Shown piece after piece: positions 1 through 9,131 of a stretch of DNA of 64,000 nucleotides (position 1 is the first letter of the stretch; each line of letters begins with the position of its first letter). Under the pieces are notes generated by a model. The model did not search any database and had not been told where the DNA came from. It was given only the letters and a program-made list of their open reading frames with translations. Both the position numbers and the translations under genes were made by a program. This DNA comes from Betaproteobacteria bacterium (GTDB taxonomy: Bacteria; Pseudomonadota; Gammaproteobacteria; Burkholderiales; SG8-39). The stretch is from assembly GCA_016713125.1 (NCBI GenBank), contig JADJPT010000001.1:248001-312000 (forward strand), read 5' to 3'.

Positions 1-411
1 CGAGGCCAGCACCTGCTTGATCTCGGTCATCTTCCAGAGTTCGCCGATGCGCGAGTAGGGTTCGTTGGCGATGGCGAAGTAGCCGGCCTTGGCCAGCCGC
101 CGGCAGGTGTCCTTCACGTACTCGTGCAGGCCCCAGATCTCCGGCACCACCAGCACGATCGGGCGCTTGCCGCCGGCCTTGGGCACGGCGTAATAGGCCG
201 GGAAGGAACCGAACGAGGAGTTGATCTCGATGTCGCCGCCCTCCAGTCCGTCCATCGGCGTCTTGATGGCCTGTGCCATGACCGGCGCGGCGGTGACCGC
301 GAAGCCGGCGGCGATCGCGCCGGCGATGAAGCCGCGGCGGTTGAGCTTCACTTCGGGGACGAAGCTCTGGAAATGCTCGTCATCCAGGGGATTCTGAACT
401 TGGTCTAGCAT
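1..411 (-). CDS. dienelactone hydrolase family protein, N-terminal part
   Basis: The first 137 codons are present and the gene runs off the left edge. The ATG at 411-409 follows a GAGGAG ribosome site. Residues 24-31 (NRRGFIAG) give a twin arginine followed by a hydrophobic stretch ending near AQA (about 48), so Tat export is likely. The segment after it, with VLVVPEIWGLHEYVKD, matches the first strand and the conserved Glu region of dienelactone hydrolases (alpha/beta hydrolases that open cyclic dienelactones or related esters). The nucleophilic Cys would lie outside the window, so activity and substrate cannot be judged. It is divergent from the peroxidase-related gene at 506. Confidence 0.8.
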   Translation of the reverse strand, partial: MLDQVQNPLDDEHFQSFVPEVKLNRRGFIAGAIAAGFAVTAAPVMAQAIKTPMDGLEGGDIEINSSFGSFPAYYAVPKAGGKRPIVLVVPEIWGLHEYVKDTCRRLAKAGYFAIANEPYSRIGELWKMTEIKQVLAS

Positions 412-505
412 GATCTCCTCGGGGGCTTGGGTAGGACTGCTCGGGTCGGACAACCGACACGTAGAATACGCTTGCGATCCCAGATTATTCCACCGGAAAC
501 CGAAT

Positions 506-1090
506 ATGAGCGCAACGCCGATCAGCCGCTTCCCCGTCCCCCGCCTGGAGGACATGCCCGAGGACATCCGTACCCGACTGGTCGAGGTGCAGGAGAAATC
601 CGGATTTATCCCCAACGTGTTCACCGTGCTGGCGCACCGGCCGGCCGAGTTTCGCGCCTTCTTCGCCTACCACGACGCGCTGATGGAGAAGGACAGCGGC
701 CTGAGCAAGGCCGAACGCGAGATGATCGTGGTGGCCACCAGCGGCGCCAACGAATGCCAGTACTGCGTGATCGCGCACGGCGCCATCCTGCGCATACGCG
801 CGAAGAACCCGCTGATCGCCGACCAGGTGGCGATCAACTACCGCAAGGCCGACCTCACGCCGCGCCAGCGCGCCATGCTCGACTTCGCCATGCAGGTGGC
901 GCTGGATGCCGCGACGGTCGCCGACGCCGACCTGGAGGAACTGCGCGCACACGGCTTCAGCGACGAGGACATCTGGGACATCGGCGCCATCGCGGCGTTC
1001 TTCGCGCTGTCCAACCGCATGGCCAACCTGACCAGCATGCGGCCCAACGACGAGTTCTACCTGATGGGCCGCCTGCCCAAGGCGAAGTAG
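506..1090 (+). CDS. peroxidase-related enzyme (carboxymuconolactone decarboxylase/AhpD-like)
   Basis: A 194-residue protein with the AhpD-type redox motif ECQYCVIAH (Cys84, Cys87, His91), preceded by the helix SKAEREMIVVATSGAN. Family members are small all-helical oligomers with thiol peroxidase-like activity; the physiological substrate is usually unknown. The reading frame is open upstream to 410, but homologues start at MSATPISRFP, so ATG 506 is chosen. A TAGAAT hexamer at 462-467 may be its -10 box. It converges with the oxidoreductase at 1228-2238. Confidence 0.85.
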   Translation: MSATPISRFPVPRLEDMPEDIRTRLVEVQEKSGFIPNVFTVLAHRPAEFRAFFAYHDALMEKDSGLSKAEREMIVVATSGANECQYCVIAHGAILRIRAKNPLIADQVAINYRKADLTPRQRAMLDFAMQVALDAATVADADLEELRAHGFSDEDIWDIGAIAAFFALSNRMANLTSMRPNDEFYLMGRLPKAK

Positions 1091-1140
1091 CCGCGGCGGG
1101 CGTCGCCTGGGTCGAGGACCTTCACGCGCCCTGAGCGCCC

Positions 1141-1205
1141 GGCAATGCTGCCACTTTTTGGCAAAACCCCTCGCCGGGCGCGGTATCCCGGTCGAAATAC
1201 TGCCA
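1141..1205 (-). repeat. 65-bp interspersed repeat, family B copy 1
   Basis: Read on the minus strand this block starts with TGGCAGTATTTC, passes an imperfect CCGGG/CCCGG hairpin, then GAGGGGTTTTGCC, and ends with GTGGCAGCATTGCC. The same arrangement and length recur at 48120-48184 on the plus strand, with about 46 of 65 positions identical and no gap. Each copy is bounded by TGGCAGYAWT. This copy begins 22 bases after the stop codon of the oxidoreductase gene, in its sense orientation, so it would lie in that transcript's 3' end. Confidence 0.6.
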
Positions 1206-1227
1206 TCGGAAGATGGGCGCTGCGGGC

Positions 1228-2238
1228 TCAGAATCCTTCCAGCACCACCTTGCCGATCGAGGTGCCGCTCTCCACCAGGGCGTGCGCGCGCGCCAGGTTC
1301 TGCGCGTTGATCTTCCCGTAGTGCTGGGTCTGGGTGCCGCGCAGCGTGCCGTCGTCGATGCGCGCGGCCACCTCGGCCAGCAGCCGGTGCTGCTCGATCA
1401 TGTCCGGGGTGTCGAACATCGGGCGCGTGAACATCGCCTCCCAGTGCAGCGACACGCACTTCTGCTTGAGCGGCATGGCGTCGAGCGAGGGCAGTTCGTC
1501 GATCAGGCCGAACTTGCCCTGCGGCCGGATCATCTCGATCACGTGCGGGTAGTGCTGCGCGGTCTGCGTCAGGCTGGCGATGTACTCGACCTCGGGAATG
1601 CCGACGCGCTTCAGCTCGGCCGGCAGGCCCTTGCGGTAGTCGACCACGTGGTGCGCCCCCAGGTCGGCGCACCATTGCGCGCTCTCGGGCCGCGAGGCGG
1701 TGGCGATGACGGTGAGCGCCGTGAGCCGGCGCGCGAACTGGACCAGCATCGAGCCCACGCCGCCCGCCCCGCCGATCACCAGGATCGCCTGTCCGGCGCC
1801 GCCCTGGCGCGGCGCGCAGAAGCGGTCGAACAGCAGCTCCCAGGCCGTGATCGAGGTCAGCGGCAGGGCCGCGGCCTGCGCGAAGGACAGGCTCCGCGGC
1901 TTGAGCGCGACGATGCGCTCGTCCACGGCGTGCAGTTCGGCGTTGCTGCCGGGCCGGCTGCGGTCGCCCGCGTAGTAGACCTCGTCGCCGGGCTTGAACA
2001 GCGTGACCTGCGCGCCGACCGCCTTTACCACCCCGGCGGCGTCGAAGCCCAGCACGCGCGCCTGGCCCGCCGGCGGCGGCGCCTTGGCGCGCTGCTTGGT
2101 GTCGACCGGGTTGACCGAGACCGCACGCACCTCGACCAGCAGGTCGCGCGGGCCGGGCACCGGCGCGGGCAGTTCGAGGTCGACCAGGCAGGCGGGATCG
2201 GTGACGGGCAGGTTGCGGGTGTAGCCGACGGCTTTCAT
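1228..2238 (-). CDS. zinc-type alcohol dehydrogenase / quinone oxidoreductase family protein
   Basis: 336 residues in the usual medium-chain dehydrogenase layout. A GroES-like N-terminal half (residues 1-120, with SVNPVDTKQR and VLGFDAAGVV) is followed by a Rossmann fold with the nucleotide-binding loop IGGAGGVGSM at 155-164. The classical catalytic Cys/His zinc ligands are not evident, so it resembles the NADPH:quinone reductase-like branch more than true zinc alcohol dehydrogenases. The ATG at 2238 has GGAGT about nine bases upstream. The small membrane-protein gene ends 19 bases upstream, so it may be the last gene of the minus-strand run. Confidence 0.85.
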   Translation of the reverse strand: MKAVGYTRNLPVTDPACLVDLELPAPVPGPRDLLVEVRAVSVNPVDTKQRAKAPPPAGQARVLGFDAAGVVKAVGAQVTLFKPGDEVYYAGDRSRPGSNAELHAVDERIVALKPRSLSFAQAAALPLTSITAWELLFDRFCAPRQGGAGQAILVIGGAGGVGSMLVQFARRLTALTVIATASRPESAQWCADLGAHHVVDYRKGLPAELKRVGIPEVEYIASLTQTAQHYPHVIEMIRPQGKFGLIDELPSLDAMPLKQKCVSLHWEAMFTRPMFDTPDMIEQHRLLAEVAARIDDGTLRGTQTQHYGKINAQNLARAHALVESGTSIGKVVLEGF

Positions 2239-2257
2239 GTGTGGTGACTCCAGGGTT

Positions 2258-2637
2258 CTAGATCTTGGTTCGTTCCAGCAGTCCGATCAGCAGCCACAGC
2301 ACCCAGGCGATGGCCGTCACCAGCACGGCGGCCGGCAGGTGCAGGGTCCAGGTGCGCAGGCGCTTCCTGCGCCGCTGCTTTTCCTCTGCGGCCTGCGCCA
2401 TCAGCAGGGCGATGCGTTGCGCCGCTTCCGGGGACAGCCCGCCTTCGGTCCGCGCGCCGGCGCCGGGCACCGTGGACTGCGCCGCGGACTGTACTGCGGG
2501 CGGTGCTGCGGGCGTGCTGCGGGCGGCGCGATGGCGCGTTCGGCAGGCTGCGCCGCGCCGGCCCGCAGTTCGCGCCGCGCGGCCGCGAGCAGCGCCGCCT
2601 CGCGTTCGCCCGGCCCGAGTTTGCGCTCGCGCGCCAA
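2258..2637 (-). CDS. hypothetical single-span membrane protein, frameshifted
   Basis: Two minus-strand frames together give one plausible small protein. The N-terminal part starts at TTG 2637 (AGGA ribosome site upstream) with a charged helix containing GEREAALLAAARREL. The C-terminal part in the next frame contains SPEAAQRIALLMAQAAEEKQ, a basic patch and one hydrophobic segment (LPAAVLVTAIAWVLWLLIG) before the stop at 2258. The frame change falls in a GC-rich run around 2500-2525. I do not recognise a family. The layout of charged cytoplasmic part plus C-terminal tail anchor is inferred. It sits 12 bases after the amidase stop and 19 bases before the next start, suggesting one transcript. 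Confidence 0.5.
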
Positions 2638-2649
2638 GCGCCGGCGTCC

Positions 2650-4083
2650 TCAGAGCGCGACCGGCGGACGCTGCCGGCCGATGCCTGTCGCCTGCTCGAA
2701 CGCATGTGCCATCTGCAGCACGCCGAAGTCGTCGCGATGGCGGCCGACGATCTGCAGGCCCACCGGCAGCGGCGCCGCGTCGCGCGTGAAGCCGGCCGGC
2801 ACCGAGATGGCCGGATGGCTGGTGATGGTCACGTAATAGCAGCTCTTCATCCAGTCGAGGTAGTTGCCCATCTTCACGCCGGCGATCTGGCGCGGGTAGT
2901 CGGTGTCGACCGGGAACGGCGGCAGCTGGTTCACCGGACCGATCAGGAATGCGTAGCGCGACAGGAACTCGCGCATGCGGTGGAACAGCTGGGTGCGCAG
3001 GACCTCGGCGCGCCCGTATTGTTCGCCGGTCACGCGCAGGCCCTGCTCGATGTTCCAGATCACCGTGTCCTTGAGCAGGTGGCGCTGCGTCTTCAGCAGC
3101 GGCGCATACCTGGCGGCGAACGACACCGCGCGGATGGTCTCGAAGGCCTCGGTGGCGCCGCTGAAGTCCGGGCAGGCGTCCTCGACCACGCAGCCCAGGG
3201 ACTGCAGCACCTTGCGCTGCGCGTCGATGACTTCGAGCACGCGCGGATCCATCGGCAGGCCGCCGAAGTCGCGCGTGAAGGCCACGCGCAGCTTGCGGAA
3301 ATCGCGCGCCAGCGGCCGCGCGAACACCCGGCCGGGTTCGTCGATGCTCACCGGCGCGCGCGGGTCCGGGCCGGCCATGGCGGCGAACAGGAAGGCCGCG
3401 TCCTCGACCGAGCGCGCCATCGGGCCGAGCACGGATTGCGTGTCCCAGGCGTTGGCGTTGGGCCACGCCGGCACGCGCCCCGGCGTGGGCCGGAAGCCCA
3501 CCACGTTGCAGTAGTTGCCGGGATTGCGCAGGCTGGCGGCGAGGTCCGAGCCGTCGGCGAAGGGCAGCATGCCGCAGGCCGCGGCCACCGCGCCCCCGCC
3601 CGAGGAGCCGCCGCAGGTCTTGCTCAGGTCCCAGGGGTTGCGGGTGGCGCCGAACACGGCGTTGAAGGTTTGCGAGCCGGCGCCGAATTCCGGGGTGTTG
3701 GTCTTGCCGATGGTGATCGCGCCGGCGGCGGTCAGCCGTTCGACCAGGGCGTGATCCTGCTCGGGCAGGTGGTCGCGGTACACCGGCGAGCCCCAGGTGG
3801 TGCGTATGCCGCGGGTCGGCACCAGGTCCTTGTAGGCGATGGGCAGCCCGGCCAGCGGCGGCAGCGCGGCGCCGGCCTTGCCGCGCGCGCGCGCCAGCCG
3901 GGCGTCCAGCGCCCTGGCGGCCCGCAGCCCGCGCTCGGGCAGGAAGGTGACCAGGGCGTTGACCTGCGGGTTGACGCGCTCGATCTGCGCAATGTGCGCG
4001 CGCATCACCTCGCTGGCCGAGAGCTTGCCGGTGCGGATCAGGCGGGCCAGTTTCTTGGCCGGCTGGAAGACCAGGTCTTTCAT
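2650..4083 (-). CDS. amidase (amidase-signature family)
   Basis: 477 residues, the normal length for amidase-signature enzymes that hydrolyse C-N amide bonds. The Ser-cisSer-Lys triad can be placed: Lys85 in PIAYKDL, Ser160/Ser161 in KTCGGSSGGG, and nucleophile Ser184 in DGSDLAASLRNP. The nucleophile motif has AAS where many members have GGS. The ATG at 4083 lies 13 bases after the rng stop, so it may be co-transcribed with rng. GatA is unlikely because no gatB/gatC lie nearby and the sequence looks like stand-alone amidases. Substrate unknown. Confidence 0.85.
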   Translation of the reverse strand: MKDLVFQPAKKLARLIRTGKLSASEVMRAHIAQIERVNPQVNALVTFLPERGLRAARALDARLARARGKAGAALPPLAGLPIAYKDLVPTRGIRTTWGSPVYRDHLPEQDHALVERLTAAGAITIGKTNTPEFGAGSQTFNAVFGATRNPWDLSKTCGGSSGGGAVAAACGMLPFADGSDLAASLRNPGNYCNVVGFRPTPGRVPAWPNANAWDTQSVLGPMARSVEDAAFLFAAMAGPDPRAPVSIDEPGRVFARPLARDFRKLRVAFTRDFGGLPMDPRVLEVIDAQRKVLQSLGCVVEDACPDFSGATEAFETIRAVSFAARYAPLLKTQRHLLKDTVIWNIEQGLRVTGEQYGRAEVLRTQLFHRMREFLSRYAFLIGPVNQLPPFPVDTDYPRQIAGVKMGNYLDWMKSCYYVTITSHPAISVPAGFTRDAAPLPVGLQIVGRHRDDFGVLQMAHAFEQATGIGRQRPPVAL

Positions 4084-4096
4084 ATGCGGTTCCCCG

Positions 4097-5567
4097 TCAC
4101 ATCAAAACGATGTCGAACTGCTCCTGCGTGTAGCTGGTCTCGACGTGCATCGAGATCGGCTTGCCGATGAAATCCGAGAGCATGGCCACCGAACCGGACT
4201 CCTCGTCGAGGAACAGGTCGACCACCGCCTGCGCGGCGACCACGCGGAACTCGCGCGCGTTGAAGGCGCGCGCTTCGCGCAGGATCTCGCGCAGGATCTC
4301 GTAGCAGACGGTCTGCGCGGTCTTGAGTTCCCCGCGCCCCGCGCACACCGGGCAGGGCTCGCACAGCACGTGGGCGAGCGACTCGCGCGTCCGCTTCCGG
4401 GTCATCTCGACCAGGCCGAGCTGCGTGAAGCCGTTGACGGTCATGCGCGTGCGGTCGCGCGCCAGCGCCTTTCTGAACTCCTCGAGCACGGCCGCGCGGT
4501 GTTCCTCGGTGTCCATGTCGATGAAGTCGATGACGATGATGCCGCCGAGGTTGCGCAGGCGCAGCTGGCGGGCGATGGCCTGCGCGGCCTCGAGGTTGGT
4601 CTTGAAGATGGTGTCGTCGAGGCTGCGCGTGCCGACGAAGCCGCCGGTGTTGACGTCCACCGTGGTCATCGCCTCGGTCTGGTCGATGATCAGGTAGCCG
4701 CCCGATTTGAGCTCGACGCGCCGCGCCAGCGCCTTCTCGATCTCGGCCTCGACGTTGTACAGGTCGAACAGCGGCCGCTCGCCCGTGTAGTGCTCGAGCC
4801 GGCCGCGCACCTGCGGCATGTAGGCTTCGGCGAACTGCGCGAGCTTCTGGAAGTTCTCGCGCGAATCGACCACCAGGCGGGCGGTCTCGCCGTGCACCAT
4901 GTCGCGCAGCACGCGCTGCGCCAGCGACAGGTCCTGGTACAGCGGGGCGGGCGCCGGCGCCGAGAGCGCGCGCTGGCGGATGTCGCGCCACAGGTGGCGC
5001 AGGTATTCGACGTCGGCGGCCAGTTCGGCGTCGCAGGCGGTCTCGGCGATGGTGCGCACGATGAAGCCGCCTTTCTCCTCCTCCGGCACGATGCGCTGCA
5101 GGCGCTCGCGCAGCGCGATGCGCTCGGCCTCGTCGCCGATGCGCTGCGAGACGCCGATGTGCGGATCCTGCGGCAGGTGCACCAGCATGCGTCCGGCGAT
5201 CGAGACCTGCGTGGACAGGCGCGCGCCCTTGGTGCCGATCGGATCCTTGACCACCTGCACGGTGATCGGCTGGCCTTCGGCGAGGATCTTCTCGATCGGC
5301 TTGGTCGGCGCGCCGCCGGGGCCGCCGCCGTTGCCGTCCTTGCTGCGGTGTTCCCAGATGTCGGCGACGTGCAGGAAGGCCGCGCGGTCCAGGCCGATCT
5401 CGACGAACGCCGACTGCATGCCGGGCAGCACGCGCGCCACGCGGCCGCGGTAGATGTTGCCGACCAGGCCGCGGCTGGCCGAGCGCTCGACGAGCAGTTC
5501 CTGCACCACGCCGTTCTGCATCACCGCGACGCGGGTTTCCTGCGGCGTCACGTTGATCAGAATCTCT

Positions 5568-5575
<8 letters not shown>
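4097..5575 (-). CDS. rng: ribonuclease G
   Basis: 492 residues, typical for RNase G, an endoribonuclease that matures the 16S rRNA 5' end and degrades some mRNAs in the cytoplasm. An S1 RNA-binding domain spans about 38-128 (NIYRGRVARVLPGMQSAFVE). The catalytic metal-binding aspartates appear as Asp307 in VDVNTGG and Asp350 in IIVIDFIDMD. The zinc-link cysteines are Cys408 and Cys411 in CPVCAGRG. It lacks the long C-terminal degradosome scaffold of RNase E. Its start overlaps the maf stop by eight bases, showing translational coupling at the end of the conserved cluster. Confidence 0.95.
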
Positions 5576-6179
<604 letters not shown>

Positions 6180-6257
6180 GGGGCGCGGCAGTGTAGCAGA
6201 GGCCCGCCTCGGGACACGGGCCGGCCCACGATCCCTGCACCTGTGCTGGCCTTCAGC

Positions 6258-6273
6258 GTGAGCGTATGCTCAC
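6258..6273. repeat. short perfect hairpin at the rlmH stop codon
   Basis: GTGAGCGTATGCTCAC has six-base perfect arms around GTAT and overlaps the rlmH stop codon (6272-6270). No T run follows on either side, so it is not a clear terminator. It could be a processing or stability hairpin between rlmH and maf. Confidence 0.35.
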
Positions 6274-6743
6274 TCCCGATGGTAGGGATGGCCGCCGAGC
6301 AGGCTGGCCGCACGGTACAGCTGTTCGGCCAGCAGCACGCGCGCCAGGGCGTGCGGCAGCGTGAACGCCGACAGGCGCAGGCTGGTCTCGCACTCGCGTT
6401 TGAGTCCGCCATCCAGGCCGTCCGGTCCGCCGATCAGGAAGGCGGTGGGCGCACCGGAATCCAGCCAGCCGCGCAGCCGCTCGGCGAACTGCGCCGTGGT
6501 CAGGTCCTTGCCGCGCTCATCGAGCGCCACCATGCGCGCGCCGCGCGGCACGGCGGCGCGCAGGCGCTGCGCCTCGGCGGCCATCATCTGCGCGGCGCCG
6601 CGGCCCGCGTTGCGCGGCTCGGCCTTCACCGCGTGGAGCGCGGCTTCGCAGGTGCGCGGCAGGCGTTTGAGGTACTCGTCGCAGGCCGCGTCGGACCAGG
6701 CGGGCATCCTGCCGCTGACCGCGACGATGTGCAGGCGCAGCAC
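6270..6743 (-). CDS. rlmH: 23S rRNA (pseudouridine-1915-N3)-methyltransferase
   Basis: 157 residues, the usual RlmH size. It is a SPOUT-class methyltransferase that modifies helix 69 of 23S rRNA in assembled 70S ribosomes. Visible family features are the central LDERGKDLTTAQFA, the SAM-binding knot segment FLIGGPDGLDG and the C-terminal LAEQLYRAASLLGGHPYHRE. It follows rsfS by 34 bases. The rsfS-rlmH pairing is widely conserved and links two late ribosome functions. Confidence 0.95.
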   Translation of the reverse strand: MLRLHIVAVSGRMPAWSDAACDEYLKRLPRTCEAALHAVKAEPRNAGRGAAQMMAAEAQRLRAAVPRGARMVALDERGKDLTTAQFAERLRGWLDSGAPTAFLIGGPDGLDGGLKRECETSLRLSAFTLPHALARVLLAEQLYRAASLLGGHPYHRE

Positions 6744-6777
6744 CGGGACTCTCTCGGCAACGCGCCCGGGCGGCGCG

Positions 6778-7158
6778 TCAGGGGCGCGCGCGCGAGGCGG
6801 CGCTCTCGCGCACCGGGGTTTTCTTCAGCCGCACTTCCTTGCCGCCCCAGATCTCCTCGAGGTTGTAATAGGCGCGGATGGTCGGGTGCATGACGTGCAC
6901 GACAATGTCGCCCAGGTCGACCAGCACCCACTCGCCGGTGTCGGCACCCTCGATGCCGTAGACCTTGCACCCGAGCTTCTTGAGTTCGACCGCGACGTTG
7001 TCGGCCAGCGACTTCACCTGGCGCGAGGATTCGCCGGTGGCGATCACCACGCGTTCGAAGATGGGCGACAGCCGCTCGGTGTTGAAAACGACGATGTCGC
7101 GGCCCTTGATGTCTTCGAGCGCATCGACCACGGCGCGTTGCTTCTTGCGGATGTCCAG
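6778..7158 (-). CDS. rsfS: ribosomal silencing factor RsfS
   Basis: 126 residues matching RsfS, which binds uL14 on the 50S subunit and blocks subunit joining in starvation. Diagnostic segments are KKQRAVVDALEDIKGRDIVV and GEWVLVDLGDIVVHVMHP. No ATG, GTG or TTG lies where homologues start. The frame reads ...ACT-GAC-CTG-GAC-ATC, and an AAGGAA ribosome site sits seven bases before the CTG at 7158, so a CTG start is chosen. The nadD stop codon (7162-7160) lies between that site and the CTG. A C-for-A base error at the start codon would look the same. Confidence 0.88.
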   Translation of the reverse strand: MDIRKKQRAVVDALEDIKGRDIVVFNTERLSPIFERVVIATGESSRQVKSLADNVAVELKKLGCKVYGIEGADTGEWVLVDLGDIVVHVMHPTIRAYYNLEEIWGGKEVRLKKTPVRESAASRARP

Positions 7159-7159
7159 G

Positions 7160-7831
7160 TCAGTTTCCTTTGGCGTAGAGGCCCTCGCGGGCAATATAGT
7201 CGAGGACCGCGTCGGGTAGCAACCCGCGCGGCGTGTCTCCGGCGGCGATGCGCGTGCGTATCGCCGTCGACGAGATGTCCAGCGGAGCCATGTCCACCGG
7301 CACGATGGCGCCGGCGGCGCGCGCGCGCCAGGCGCCGTCGGGCGCATCGCGCCGCGCGGCGAACTCGGCGCGCACTGCCGCATCGGCGACCTCGGCGACC
7401 GCCCAGCCCGGACGCGTGAACACCGCCAGGTGGGCGAGCGCCAGCAGATCCTTCCAGCGATGCCAGGCGGAGAGGTGAGCGAACTGGTCGGCGCCGATCA
7501 GCAATACCAGCGGCGTTGCGGCGCCCAGGCCCCGGCGCGGATCAGCGCGCAGCGCGGCCAGCGTCTCCACCGTGTAGCAGGGCGTGGTCTTGTGCAGTTC
7601 ATGCGTGTCGACGATCCAGCGCGGCTCGCCGGCCAGCGCGCGCTCGAGCATGGCCTGGCGCTGGGCGGCCGAGGCCAGCGGCGCGGCACGGTGCGGCGGC
7701 GTGCCGCCGGGGATCCACAGGATGCGCGCCAGGCCCAGCGCGGCCTGTGCCGTGCGGGCGACGGCCAGGTGGGCGTGATGCACGGGATCGAAACTGCCGC
7801 CCAGGATGCCGACCGGCGCGACGGCGCTCAT
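7160..7831 (-). CDS. nadD: nicotinate-nucleotide adenylyltransferase
   Basis: 223 residues. It transfers AMP from ATP to nicotinate mononucleotide in NAD synthesis. The nucleotidyltransferase motif GGSFDPVHHAHL (residues 10-21) carries the HxxH-type active site, and DISSTAIRTRIAAG near the C-terminus matches the ISSTxIR motif of NadD. The stop codon lies within the ribosome-binding region of rsfS, consistent with translational coupling; proA ends 16 bases upstream. Confidence 0.93.
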   Translation of the reverse strand: MSAVAPVGILGGSFDPVHHAHLAVARTAQAALGLARILWIPGGTPPHRAAPLASAAQRQAMLERALAGEPRWIVDTHELHKTTPCYTVETLAALRADPRRGLGAATPLVLLIGADQFAHLSAWHRWKDLLALAHLAVFTRPGWAVAEVADAAVRAEFAARRDAPDGAWRARAAGAIVPVDMAPLDISSTAIRTRIAAGDTPRGLLPDAVLDYIAREGLYAKGN

Positions 7832-7847
7832 CGCCGGGGATGCGGCA

Positions 7848-9131
7848 TCAGGCGCGCACCTCGCCGTGGCCGAGCACGATGTACTTCTGCGAGGTCAGGC
7901 CCTCGAGGCCGACCGGCCCGCGCGCGTGCAGCTTGTCGTTGGAGATGCCGATCTCCGCGCCCAGGCCGTACTCGAAGCCGTCGGCGAAGCGCGTCGAGGC
8001 ATTGACCATCACCGAGGCCGAATCGACCTCGCGCAGAAAACGGTCGGCGTGCGCCTGGTTGGCGGTGACGATGGCGTCGGTGTGCTTCGAGCCGTAGGTC
8101 TCGATGTGGTCGATGGCTTCGTCCAGGCCGCGCACCACGCGCACCGCGACGATGGGCGCCAGGTACTCGGTGCGCCAGTCCTCTTCGCTGGCCGCCCGCA
8201 TGTCGGGCACCAGGCGGCGCGCGGCGTCGTCGCCGCGCATCTCCACGCCCTTGGCGCGGTAGACCTCGGCGATGCGCGGCAGCACCGCGGGCGCGATGGC
8301 CTCGGCCACCAGCAGCGTCTCCATGGTGTTGCAGGTGCCGTAGCGCTGCGTCTTGGCGTTGTCGGCGATCCTCACCGCCATGTCCGGATCGGCCGCGTCG
8401 TCGATGTAGACATGGCAGATGCCGTCCAGGTGCTTGATCATCGGGATCTTCGCTTCGCGCATCAGGCGCGCGATCAGCTCCTTGCCGCCGCGCGGCACGA
8501 TGATGTCGACATACTCGGGCATGGTGATCAGCGCACCGACCGCGGCGCGGTCGGTGGTCTCGACCACCTGCACGGCGGTGTGCGGCAGTCCGGCCTCGGC
8601 CAGCCCGGCGGCGATGGCCTGCGCGATGGCACGGTTGGAATGGATGGCCTCCGAGCCGCCGCGCAGGATGCAGGCGTTGCCGGATTTCAGGCACAGCCCG
8701 GCCGCGTCGGCGGTCACGTTGGGGCGCGATTCGTAGATGATGCCGATCACGCCGAGCGGCACGCGCATGCGGCCGACCTGGATGCCGGTGGGGCGCTTGC
8801 GCACCTCGCTGATCACGCCGATCGGGTCGGGCAGCTCGGCGACCTGCTCGACGCCGCGCGCCATTTTCTCGATGCCGGCGGCATCCAGCGTCAGGCGGTC
8901 GACGAAGGCCGCGTCGCGGCCTTCCGCGCGCGCCTTGGCGAGGTCGAGGCGGTTGGCCTCGACCAGGGCGGCGGACTGCGCGCGGATCGCGGCGGCCATG
9001 GCGCGCAGCGCGCGATTCTTGGTGGCGGTGTCGGCGCGCGCCATCAGTCGGGCGGCGGCGCGCGCGGCGCGGCCCAGGCCGTGCATGTAGGCGGCGATGC
9101 CGGAGTCGGTGAGGTCCTTGTCAGCGTGCAT
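7848..9131 (-). CDS. proA: gamma-glutamyl phosphate reductase
   Basis: 427 residues, full length for ProA, which reduces glutamyl-5-phosphate with NADPH in proline biosynthesis. The catalytic Cys is in the segment YGTCNTMETLLVAEA. The family segments GVIGIIYESRPNVTADAAGL and GSEAIHSNRAIAQAI are also present. Its start overlaps the holA stop by 11 bases. proB is not in the window, as is common in this order where proA travels with holA and nadD. Confidence 0.95.
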   Translation of the reverse strand: MHADKDLTDSGIAAYMHGLGRAARAAARLMARADTATKNRALRAMAAAIRAQSAALVEANRLDLAKARAEGRDAAFVDRLTLDAAGIEKMARGVEQVAELPDPIGVISEVRKRPTGIQVGRMRVPLGVIGIIYESRPNVTADAAGLCLKSGNACILRGGSEAIHSNRAIAQAIAAGLAEAGLPHTAVQVVETTDRAAVGALITMPEYVDIIVPRGGKELIARLMREAKIPMIKHLDGICHVYIDDAADPDMAVRIADNAKTQRYGTCNTMETLLVAEAIAPAVLPRIAEVYRAKGVEMRGDDAARRLVPDMRAASEEDWRTEYLAPIVAVRVVRGLDEAIDHIETYGSKHTDAIVTANQAHADRFLREVDSASVMVNASTRFADGFEYGLGAEIGISNDKLHARGPVGLEGLTSQKYIVLGHGEVRA

